Below, piece by piece: positions 6,585 through 12,661 of a stretch of 12,661 bases of DNA. This DNA is from an uncultured Collinsella sp. GTDB lineage: Bacteria; Actinomycetota; Coriobacteriia; Coriobacteriales; Coriobacteriaceae. A program made the position numbers and the translations under genes. Numbering within the stretch: the stretch's first letter is position 1; each line of letters opens with the position of its first letter. A model generated the notes under the pieces. That model had not been told where the DNA came from and did not search any database. It worked only from the letters and a program-made list of their open reading frames with translations. The stretch spans positions 1 through 12,661 of the forward strand of contig CAAELJ010000010.1 of the NCBI GenBank assembly GCA_900756725.1, given 5' to 3'.

Positions 6585-6846
6585 GGATCCTCCTTGCCAT
6601 AGAGATGCTGGACGGTTGTACGGTCAATGCGTGTGGCAGGCTTTCTCGCTACAGAATGCCTCTCAGCTCTAGTCTGTCCGATGTGCGCCCAGGGATGGAA
6701 TGCCCATAGGGCCCGATTCGGTCGGCGCGCTGGGACCCATGGCCCGTTTTGGGGCTTTTGGGGAGCACCGCACAGGAGTCCTCGCCTAATTGTCCTATTC
6801 TTGTGGAGAAGCTGTGGGCGCGCTGACCTGCGAATTTCTTTGACGC
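6585..6846. other. Divergent intergenic region, nothing recognised
   Basis: This stretch lies between the lipoprotein start and the rimP promoter. No gene with a ribosome site, tRNA, or known RNA was recognised. A short GCCC-ATA-GGGC hairpin (6702-6712) and G/T-rich blocks (6744-6763) are present. A - strand TTGACC near 6625 lacks a convincing -10, so the lipoprotein promoter is not located. Confidence 0.4.
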
Positions 6847-6875
6847 TTGCACGTTTTCGCAGGTATTGGTATAGT
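6847..6875 (+). promoter_or_regulatory. Promoter of the rimP-nusA-infB operon
   Basis: TTGCAC (6847-6852) and TATAGT (6870-6875) are spaced by exactly 17 bases, and TGG directly before the -10 makes it also an extended -10. This is the best promoter in the window and predicts a start near 6882. Confidence 0.75.
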
Positions 6876-6900
6876 TTGCTTGCAAATGAAGTTGTAATTG

Positions 6901-6933
6901 AAAGAAGTGGGGTTTCGGCCCCGCTTCTTTTTT
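6901..6933 (+). terminator. Intrinsic terminator in the leader before rimP (candidate attenuator)
   Basis: GAAGTGGGG (6904-6912) pairs with CCCCGCTTC (6919-6927) through loop TTTCGG, with one G-U pair. Upstream A bases (6901-6903) extend the stem into the six-T tail at 6928-6933. It begins only about 20 bases after the predicted transcription start and ends 20 bases before the rimP start, so it would stop most transcripts unless read through. Confidence 0.8.
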
Positions 6934-6953
6934 GTATGGATGGAGGTGCCGCA

Positions 6954-7448
6954 ATGGTCAAGACCAAGACCGAGCAGGCGATCATCGACGCGCTCGAGGC
7001 CGTCGCTCCCCAGCACGATGTCGATATTGTCGACGTTGAGCTCGTGGGCGCCACCAAGGCCCCCTGCGTGCGTGTGCGTATCGAGGGTGCCGAGGGTCAG
7101 AGCCTGTCGCTCAACGACGTCACGGCCAATACCAAGTGGGTCGGCGACGTGATCGAGGAGCTCGACCCCATTTCTTCGAGCTACACGCTCGAGGTGTCGA
7201 GCCCGGGTATGGCGCGCCCGCTGCGCCGTCCGCGCGACTTTGCCCGCTTTGTGGGCGAGGACTGCGAGCTCACCTCCACCGCCACCGAGGGCCGTCGCAA
7301 GTACTCCGGCAAGATTGTCGCCGCGACCGAGACGAACGTGACCCTCGAGCTCGAGGACGGCGAGTCCGTCACCCTCGATTTCTCTGATGTTAAAAAGTGC
7401 AAGTTGAAGCCCACCTACGACTTCAAGCCCGCGAAGGAAGGAAACTAA
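6954..7448 (+). CDS. rimP: Ribosome maturation factor RimP
   Basis: Assists maturation of the 30S subunit in the cytoplasm. The 164-residue product has the usual two domains: an N-terminal alpha/beta part with VDIVDVELVGATKAPCVRVRIE and the hallmark segment YTLEVSSPGMARPL near residues 80-93, then an SH3-like beta domain (residues about 95-155, YSGKIVAATETNVTLEL to DFSDVKKCKL). The ATG at 6954 was chosen because GGAGG (6942-6946) sits seven bases before it. An in-frame ATG at 6936 lies ahead of that ribosome site, and longer in-frame versions would span the promoter and terminator. It is first in the operon and ends one base before nusA, as in the classic rimP-nusA-infB order. Confidence 0.95.
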   Translation: MVKTKTEQAIIDALEAVAPQHDVDIVDVELVGATKAPCVRVRIEGAEGQSLSLNDVTANTKWVGDVIEELDPISSSYTLEVSSPGMARPLRRPRDFARFVGEDCELTSTATEGRRKYSGKIVAATETNVTLELEDGESVTLDFSDVKKCKLKPTYDFKPAKEGN

Positions 7449-7449
7449 C

Positions 7450-8694
7450 ATGGCAGCATCCGACATGATGTCCGCCCTGATGGAGCTTTGCCAGGAGAGG
7501 CACATCGACCAGCTCTACCTGATCGACCGCCTGGAGCAGTCGCTCGCCAAGAGCTATGCCGAGATCTTGCATCTTGAGTGGGGCGCCAAGGTGACCATCG
7601 ACCGCACCACCGGCAAGATCTACGTTTACCGTCTGGAGCCGATCGACGATTCCATGGACGAGGAGGGCAACTTCACCGAGTTCGAGGAGATCGACGTCAC
7701 CCCCAAGAACACGAGCCGCATCGCCGCTCAGCACGCCAAGGCCGAGATCAACGCCATCGTGCGTAACTCCGCCCGCGAGCAGATCTACGAGGAGTTCTCC
7801 GGTCGTATCGGTGACCTCATCAGCGGTACCGTGCTGCAGTCCACGCCCGACTTCACGATCGTCAAGATCCGCGATGGCGTCGAGGCCGAGCTGCCGCATT
7901 TTGACCAGCGCCGTTACGAGAACGAGCGCAACGAGCGTCCGATGGGCGAGCGCTATCTGCACAACCAGCACATCAAGGCCGTGATCATCGACGTCCGCGA
8001 TCCCAACTCCAACCTGCAGCCGGTTCGCGGCGAGCACAGCCGTCCGCCGATCGTCATCTCCCGCACCCACCCCGAGCTCATGCGTCGTCTGTTTGAGCAG
8101 GAGGTGCCCGAGATCTATGAGGGCACCGTCCAGATTAAGTCGATTGCCCGCGAGCCCGGCCAGCGCTCCAAGGTCGCCGTCCACTCGCTCGACGACCGCC
8201 TGGATCCCGTGGGCGCCTGCGTCGGCCCCAAGGGCAGCCGCGTTCGCGCCGTCGTGGGCGAGCTCCGCGGCGAGCGCGTCGACGTCATCCTGTGGGATGC
8301 CGATCCGGCCGTCTACGTCGCCAACGCCCTGTCGCCCGCCAAGGTCACCCGCGTCCTCATCGACGAGGAGAAGGCCTACGCCGGCGTCATCGTGCCCGAC
8401 GACCAGCTTTCGCTCGCAATCGGCAAGGAGGGCCAGAACGCCCGCCTCGCCGCTCGCCTGACCGGCTGGCACATCGACATCAAGTCCGAGACCCTTGCCG
8501 CCGACATCCTCAAGAACGTCCCCGTTCACGAGGAGCCCGCCGCCGACCTGATCGGTGACGAGGACGACGACGTCCGTCGCTGCGAGTACGTGTCCGAGGA
8601 CGGCATTCAGTGCCGCAACCAGGCCCGCCCCGGCTCCCGTTTCTGCGGTGTCCACGACACCGACGCCTTCGATGATGCGGAGGACCTGATCTAG
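7450..8694 (+). CDS. nusA: Transcription termination/antitermination protein NusA with a Cys/His C-terminal tail
   Basis: Binds RNA polymerase and nascent RNA, modulating pausing, termination and antitermination. The 414-residue protein has the N-terminal polymerase-binding domain (1-115), an S1 domain from about 121 (GDLISGTVLQS), KH1 with GPKG at 259-262 and KH2 with GKEG at 325-328. It lacks the acidic repeats of E. coli NusA. Instead, after a short acidic linker, it ends with C378-X9-C388-X10-C399-X2-H402 within RCEYVSEDGIQCRNQA and GSRFCGVH. This resembles the small Cys3His zinc-type motif found attached to varied proteins. The ribosome site AAGGAAGG overlaps the end of rimP, implying coupling. 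The family call is secure; the zinc role is inferred. Confidence 0.95.
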   Translation: MAASDMMSALMELCQERHIDQLYLIDRLEQSLAKSYAEILHLEWGAKVTIDRTTGKIYVYRLEPIDDSMDEEGNFTEFEEIDVTPKNTSRIAAQHAKAEINAIVRNSAREQIYEEFSGRIGDLISGTVLQSTPDFTIVKIRDGVEAELPHFDQRRYENERNERPMGERYLHNQHIKAVIIDVRDPNSNLQPVRGEHSRPPIVISRTHPELMRRLFEQEVPEIYEGTVQIKSIAREPGQRSKVAVHSLDDRLDPVGACVGPKGSRVRAVVGELRGERVDVILWDADPAVYVANALSPAKVTRVLIDEEKAYAGVIVPDDQLSLAIGKEGQNARLAARLTGWHIDIKSETLAADILKNVPVHEEPAADLIGDEDDDVRRCEYVSEDGIQCRNQARPGSRFCGVHDTDAFDDAEDLI

Positions 8695-8703
8695 CGCGCG
8701 GTC

Positions 8704-8724
8704 GCGCCGGGCAGGTCCCGGCGC
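8704..8724 (+). promoter_or_regulatory. GC-rich hairpin between nusA and infB
   Basis: GCGCCGGG (8704-8711) pairs perfectly with CCCGGCGC (8717-8724) around a 5-base loop. There is no T-run after it, so it is not a standard terminator. It may be a pause, processing or stability element that sets infB level relative to nusA. Confidence 0.4.
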
Positions 8725-8749
8725 ATCTCCCACGCTCGTTCAGTCTCTA

Positions 8750-8764
8750 GGCACCCAAGGTGCC
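8750..8764 (+). promoter_or_regulatory. Small hairpin upstream of the infB ribosome site
   Basis: GGCACC (8750-8755) and GGTGCC (8759-8764) form a 6-bp stem with loop CAA, ending 21 bases before the infB start. It is close enough to the AGGTG ribosome site (8774-8778) to affect initiation, but this is inference. Confidence 0.3.
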
Positions 8765-8785
8765 AGAAAGGGTAGGTGAAGTCAT

Positions 8786-11500
8786 ATGGCAAAAGTCCGT
8801 GTGTCCACCCTGGCCAAAGAGTTCGGCATGACCTCCAAGGAACTGATGGGTCATCTCGCCGAAATGAAGATTCCCGCTAAGTCCGCTTCCTCCGCGCTGG
8901 AGGACGCCTACGTCGCCATGGTCCGCAAGCAGCTCGCCTCGGTGATCGAGGCCCGCGCCAAGGAAGTCGAGGCCGCCAAGCAGGCCGAGGAGGAGGCAGC
9001 CGCCGCCGAGGAGGCAGCGCGCGCTGCCGAGGCCGAGCGCGAGCGCATCGCCGCCGAGAAGGCACGCGAGGAGGAGCGCCGCCAGTTCGCAGCCGCCCAG
9101 GCTGCCGAGGAGGCCGCCCGCGCCGAGGCCGAGGCCAAGAAGAAGGCCGAGCAGGAGCGCCTTGCCCGCGAGAAGGAGGAGGCTGCCCGCGAGGCCCAGC
9201 GCCGCGCCGTCCCCGCTTCCGACTCCGGTTCGCGCTTCCGTTCGCTGCTCGACCAGATTGCCGCACAGGAGACCGTGCTCAAGGAGAAGAAGGACGCCGA
9301 GGCGAAGGCCAAGGCCGAGCGCGCCTCCGAGCGCGGCAACCGTCGTGGCGGCAACAACGACCGTCGCGGTGGTCGTCGTAACGATCGCAACGCCTCCGAC
9401 AGCAACTCCGAGCGCAACGCCTCCGAGAGCCGTCCGCACAGCCATCGCACCAACGCTAGCAACAACGTCGCTGCCGGCATGGACTTCCCCAACCCCGATA
9501 AGCAGGGCAAGGGCAAGAAGCGCAAGGGCGGTCACGGCAACGATGAGGACCATTACAGCCGCATGGCTCGCGAGGCCGAAGAGTACAGCCGCGAGAAGGT
9601 GCTCGAGGAGGCCCGCGCCGCCGTCGAGGAGGCCTCTCGCGAGTCCACCGGTCGCCGCAAGAAGCGCAAGGAGAAGCGCGAGCGCGAGGCTGCTAAGGCT
9701 CAGGAGGAGCGCAAGATTGAGGAGGCGTTGGCCCAGGGCGTGAACCCCGAGGAGCTCGACGCCATCAAGGTCTCCCAGGGCGTTACCGTCCAGGAGCTCG
9801 CCGAGGCGCTCGACGTTCCGGCCAACGACATCATCAAGCGCCTGTTCCTGCTGGGCACGCCGCTTACGATGACGCAGTCCATGTCCGACGACCTCGTCGA
9901 GCTCGTTGCCGACGACCTGGGCCGTCAGATCAAGATCATCACCCCCGAGGAGGAGAACACCTTCTCGTTCTACGACGATCCCGCCGACCTTAAGCCCCGC
10001 GCCCCGGTCGTCACCGTCATGGGTCACGTCGACCACGGCAAGACGAGCCTGCTCGACGCCATCCGCCACACCGGTGTCGCTGCCGGCGAGGCGGGCGGCA
10101 TCACTCAGGCCATCGGCGCTTCGCAGGTCATGATCAACGACCGCAAGATCACCTTCATCGATACCCCGGGCCACGCCACCTTTACGGCTATGCGTGCCCG
10201 CGGCGCCAAGGTGACCGACATCGTCATCCTAATCGTGGCTGCCGACGACGGCGTCATGCCTCAGACCATCGAGTCGATCAATCACGCCAAGGCCGCCGGC
10301 GTACCCATCGTCGTCGCCGTCAACAAGATCGATAAGCCGGGCGCCAACCCCGACCGCGTGCGCCAGGAGCTCACCGAGTACGGCATCATCCCCGAGGAGT
10401 GGGGCGGACAGAACATGTTCGTCAACATCTCGGCCAAGCAGAAGATCGGTATCGACGACCTGCTCGAGACCGTGCTGCTCCAGGCCGACGTGCTCGAGCT
10501 CAAGGCCAACCCCGACACCTTTGCCTCCGGTAACGTCCTCGAGGCTAAGCTCGACAAGGGCCGCGGTTCGGTTGCCACGGTTCTCGTGACACGCGGTACC
10601 CTGCACGTGGGCGATACGCTGGTCGCCGGCCTTACCTACGGCCGCGTCCGCGCCATGCTCGATCCTAAGGGCAATGCCGTCACCGAGGCCGGCCCCTCCG
10701 ACGCCGTCGAGATCCTGGGCCTGCAGTCCGTGCCCAACGCCGGTGACGAGTTCCGCGTGTTCGAGGATGAGCGCGAGGCTCGCGCCCTGGCGGATGAGCG
10801 TTCGCTCAAGGCCCGTATCGAGGAGCAGAGCCGCGTGAAGCACGTCACGCTCGAGAACCTCTTCGAGACCATCGCCGATGCCGAGGTCAAGGAGCTCAAC
10901 CTGATCATCAAGGCCGACGTCCAGGGTTCCATCGAGGCCCTTCAGGACTCGCTCGACAAGATGGATCAGTCCGAGGTCCGCATCAACACGATCCACTCCG
11001 CCGTCGGTGCCATCAACGAGACCGACGTCGTCCTGGCCGACGCCTCCAACGCCATCATCATCGGCTTTGGCGTGCGTCCCGACGGCAAGGCCCGCTCCGC
11101 AGCCGAGCGCGAGGGCGTCGAGATTCGTTGCTACGACGTTATCTATAAGTGCCTCGAGGAGCTCGACGCTGCCCGCATCGGCATGCTCAAGCCCACCGAG
11201 GTCGAGGTCTCCACGGGTACCGCGACCGTCCTGGACACCTTCAAGGTGCCCAAAGTCGGCATCGCCGCCGGTGTCCGCGTCGAGGAGGGCGAGATCGCCG
11301 CGACCGATTCCGTGCGCCTGGTGCGTGACGGCATTGTGGTCTTCAACGGCAAGATTGCCTCGATGCGCCACTACAAGGACGAGGCCAAGAGCCTCAAGAG
11401 CGGTTCCGAGGGCGGCATTGGCCTGGAGAACTTCCAGGACATCAAGCCCGGCGATCAGATCGAGGGTTACCGCATCGACCAGGTTGCCCGTACCGAGTAG
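8786..11500 (+). CDS. infB: Translation initiation factor IF-2
   Basis: GTPase that brings fMet-tRNA to the 30S subunit and promotes subunit joining. Domains in the 904-residue product: a first IF2_N helix bundle (residues 2-50, VRVSTLAKEFGMTSKELM); a long Ala/Glu/Arg-rich, probably helical coiled segment (about 52-180); an Arg/Asn/Ser/Gly-rich disordered block (about 182-232); a second IF2_N domain (about 332-385, VTVQELAEALDVPANDIIK); and the G domain with GHVDHGKT (413-420), DTPGH (459-463) and NKID (513-516). Domains II-IV follow, ending in the fMet-tRNA-binding C2 domain with GDQIEGYRID. The start has AGGTG seven bases upstream and the expected MAKVRV opening. It precedes rbfA by 11 bases. 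Very secure. Confidence 0.97.
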   Translation: MAKVRVSTLAKEFGMTSKELMGHLAEMKIPAKSASSALEDAYVAMVRKQLASVIEARAKEVEAAKQAEEEAAAAEEAARAAEAERERIAAEKAREEERRQFAAAQAAEEAARAEAEAKKKAEQERLAREKEEAAREAQRRAVPASDSGSRFRSLLDQIAAQETVLKEKKDAEAKAKAERASERGNRRGGNNDRRGGRRNDRNASDSNSERNASESRPHSHRTNASNNVAAGMDFPNPDKQGKGKKRKGGHGNDEDHYSRMAREAEEYSREKVLEEARAAVEEASRESTGRRKKRKEKREREAAKAQEERKIEEALAQGVNPEELDAIKVSQGVTVQELAEALDVPANDIIKRLFLLGTPLTMTQSMSDDLVELVADDLGRQIKIITPEEENTFSFYDDPADLKPRAPVVTVMGHVDHGKTSLLDAIRHTGVAAGEAGGITQAIGASQVMINDRKITFIDTPGHATFTAMRARGAKVTDIVILIVAADDGVMPQTIESINHAKAAGVPIVVAVNKIDKPGANPDRVRQELTEYGIIPEEWGGQNMFVNISAKQKIGIDDLLETVLLQADVLELKANPDTFASGNVLEAKLDKGRGSVATVLVTRGTLHVGDTLVAGLTYGRVRAMLDPKGNAVTEAGPSDAVEILGLQSVPNAGDEFRVFEDEREARALADERSLKARIEEQSRVKHVTLENLFETIADAEVKELNLIIKADVQGSIEALQDSLDKMDQSEVRINTIHSAVGAINETDVVLADASNAIIIGFGVRPDGKARSAAEREGVEIRCYDVIYKCLEELDAARIGMLKPTEVEVSTGTATVLDTFKVPKVGIAAGVRVEEGEIAATDSVRLVRDGIVVFNGKIASMRHYKDEAKSLKSGSEGGIGLENFQDIKPGDQIEGYRIDQVARTE

Positions 11501-11511
11501 GGGGTAGCGCT

Positions 11512-11922
11512 ATGAAGCAAACGCAGGCAACCCGCCGTTTGGGCGAGCAGCTTCGCGAGAAGCTTGGTTATATCCTGCTCTTTGAGGTTTCCGATCCGCG
11601 TCTCGACCTGGTCACCCTGACTGCGGTCGAGGTCGCGGTGGACCGTTCGTTCGCACGCGTGTACGTGTCGTGCGATGCGAGCCGCTACGATGAGGTCATG
11701 GAGGCGCTTGCCAGCGCCAAGGGCCGTATTCGCAGCCTGTTGGCTCGCTCGCTCGATTGGCGCGTCACGCCCGAGCTCGATTTTCGCATCGATCGCTCGA
11801 CCGATGAGGCCGAGCGCATCACGCGTGCGCTGGAAAACGTTCCGGCCACGCTTGCGATCGAAAAGGACGAGGACGGCTACCCCATAGCGGATGCCGCCCA
11901 GGAGGCAGCTTTAGATGACTAA
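11512..11922 (+). CDS. rbfA: 30S ribosome-binding factor RbfA
   Basis: Binds the 30S subunit and helps process the 5' end of 16S rRNA, notably in the cold. The 136-residue protein has the single KH-like fold: residues 1-30 with RRLGEQLREKLGYIL, the strand DPRLDLVTLTAVEVAVDRSFARVYV (about 28-52), a helix MEALASAKGRIRSLLARSL, and the end strand TPELDFRIDRSTDEAERI. Beyond the core is a short acidic C-tail. The start at 11512 follows infB after 11 bases with only a G-rich stretch (11500-11504) as ribosome site, so it probably depends on translation of infB. Its stop overlaps the nrnA start by 8 bases. Confidence 0.95.
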   Translation: MKQTQATRRLGEQLREKLGYILLFEVSDPRLDLVTLTAVEVAVDRSFARVYVSCDASRYDEVMEALASAKGRIRSLLARSLDWRVTPELDFRIDRSTDEAERITRALENVPATLAIEKDEDGYPIADAAQEAALDD

Positions 11923-12661
11923 TTCCGCCGATCTCGCCTCGTGCGAGTCTGCAGATATTAAACGACGCATCCTCGAGCTCATCGAGGGTGCGTCCTCCAT
12001 TGCGATCTCGGGTCACACCTCTCCCGACGGCGATGCCCTGGGCTCCGTGTTGGGCCTGGGCCTTTCGCTTATGAAGGTGTTCCCCGACAAGGACATCGCC
12101 CTGCTGCTGGCAGACGACGATCCCGTTCCGCGCATCTACCGTTTTATGGAGGGCGCCGATCTGCTGGTGCCGGCATCTGCCTACACCGGCAACCCGGACC
12201 TGTTCATTTCGGTAGACGTGCCGGTCGTCGAGCGCCTCAATAATTCCGCCGAGGTGTTGCGTCGTTCGGCTCACGTGGCGTGCTTTGACCATCACCCGGC
12301 ACGCGAGGAGTTTGCCGAGGTCAGCCTTAGGTGTGTCAATGCCGCTGCTTGCGCCATGATCATCGACCGCTTTTTGGCCGATTGCGGTATTACCGCAAGC
12401 GACAGCATCGCCACCTGCCTGCTGTGCGGCCTGGTGACCGATACCGGTCGTTTTCAGTACCAAAACGCCGATGCAGCTGCGTTCCATGCCGCCTCGCGCC
12501 TGGTCGCGCACGGTGCCGATCCCGCGCGTGTTGCGCTCGAGGTCTACCAGAGCATGCGTGTAGAGTTCTTGCATCTTAAGTCCATCGTTATGGGCCGCAT
12601 CAAAACAGTGGCGCACGGTCGCGTGGCATATAGTTATGCGTACCAGAGCGACCTCGAGGCC
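11915..12661 (+). CDS. nrnA: DHH-family phosphoesterase, oligoribonuclease/pAp phosphatase NrnA (3' end cut by window)
   Basis: Degrades very short RNA (nano-RNA) from the end and/or dephosphorylates pAp to AMP; which activity dominates cannot be told. The 249 visible codons include the DHH metal-site motifs: GHTSPDGDALGS at 33-44 (Asp38, Asp40), the Asp of SVDVP at 101, FDHHPA with DHH at 125-127, and DTGRFQYQN from 176. The DHHA1 substrate domain would lie beyond the window; the last residues visible belong to the linker and its start. The ATG at 11915 lies inside the last codons of rbfA, with GGAGG (11901-11905) nine bases upstream, so translation is coupled. The rbfA-nrnA order is usual in Gram-positives and often continues to truB. 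Confidence 0.93.
   Translation, partial: MTNSADLASCESADIKRRILELIEGASSIAISGHTSPDGDALGSVLGLGLSLMKVFPDKDIALLLADDDPVPRIYRFMEGADLLVPASAYTGNPDLFISVDVPVVERLNNSAEVLRRSAHVACFDHHPAREEFAEVSLRCVNAAACAMIIDRFLADCGITASDSIATCLLCGLVTDTGRFQYQNADAAAFHAASRLVAHGADPARVALEVYQSMRVEFLHLKSIVMGRIKTVAHGRVAYSYAYQSDLEA

Noticed and set aside
6600..6846. tRNA gene in the lipoprotein-rimP gap (some bacteria have a tRNA upstream of rimP)
   Set aside because: No GTTCRANNC T-loop with matching acceptor stem was found on either strand.
6627..6953. 109-codon in-frame N-terminal extension of rimP
   Set aside because: It spans the promoter and the intrinsic terminator, has no ribosome site, and RimP of 164 residues from 6954 is the normal size.
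8747..11371. Antisense frames opposite infB (8747-10174 and 10229-11371)
   Set aside because: They are Gly/Leu/Val-rich products of strong third-position G/C bias, with no start signals or recognisable domains.

Overview
The window is a stretch of high-GC bacterial chromosome made mostly of conserved housekeeping genes. The gene set (an IMP dehydrogenase of an unusual clade, leuS, then rimP-nusA-infB-rbfA-nrnA), the strong preference for G/C-ending codons, and the form of several proteins suggest a Coriobacteriia member (Actinomycetota), perhaps a Collinsella-like gut anaerobe. That assignment is inference from protein character; no 16S or database match was available.

Layout. Bases 1-888 hold the 3' part of a degenerate Cys/Met-metabolism PLP-fold gene on the + strand. 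It converges on a small ModE-N/LysR-like winged-helix regulator on the - strand (1022-1366). Between the two lies a long, nearly perfect palindrome (907-981). A divergent intergenic region (1367-1559) carries a GCGTTTGC-N3-GCAAACGC inverted repeat, a likely promoter and a structured leader before guaB (1560-3071). A strong hairpin terminator (3120-3163) closes guaB. An extended -10 element and a roughly 120-nt, highly foldable leader that is not a T-box then precede leuS (3331-5907). A bidirectional terminator (5932-5971) separates leuS from a convergent predicted lipoprotein on the - strand (6012-6584).

The right half (6847-12661) is one translation/transcription operon. A good sigma-A-type promoter is followed almost at once by a textbook intrinsic terminator located before the first gene, which looks like an attenuator. 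Then come rimP, nusA (with a Cys/His zinc-type C-terminal tail), infB, rbfA and nrnA; nrnA overlaps rbfA and runs off the end. The genes usual in many Gram-positives between nusA and infB (rnpM/ylxR and an L7Ae-like ylxQ) are absent; only 91 bases with two hairpins lie there.

Together the right-hand genes serve 30S maturation (RimP, RbfA), translation initiation (IF2), transcription elongation and termination (NusA) and turnover of nano-RNA or pAp (NrnA). guaB supplies guanine nucleotides and leuS charged tRNA-Leu. I see no mobile-element genes, CRISPR array, prophage, rRNA or tRNA. The points most worth a second look are RNA-level controls (the leuS leader and the pre-rimP attenuator), the lysine-less PLP-fold protein, the NusA zinc tail, and the guaB clade.
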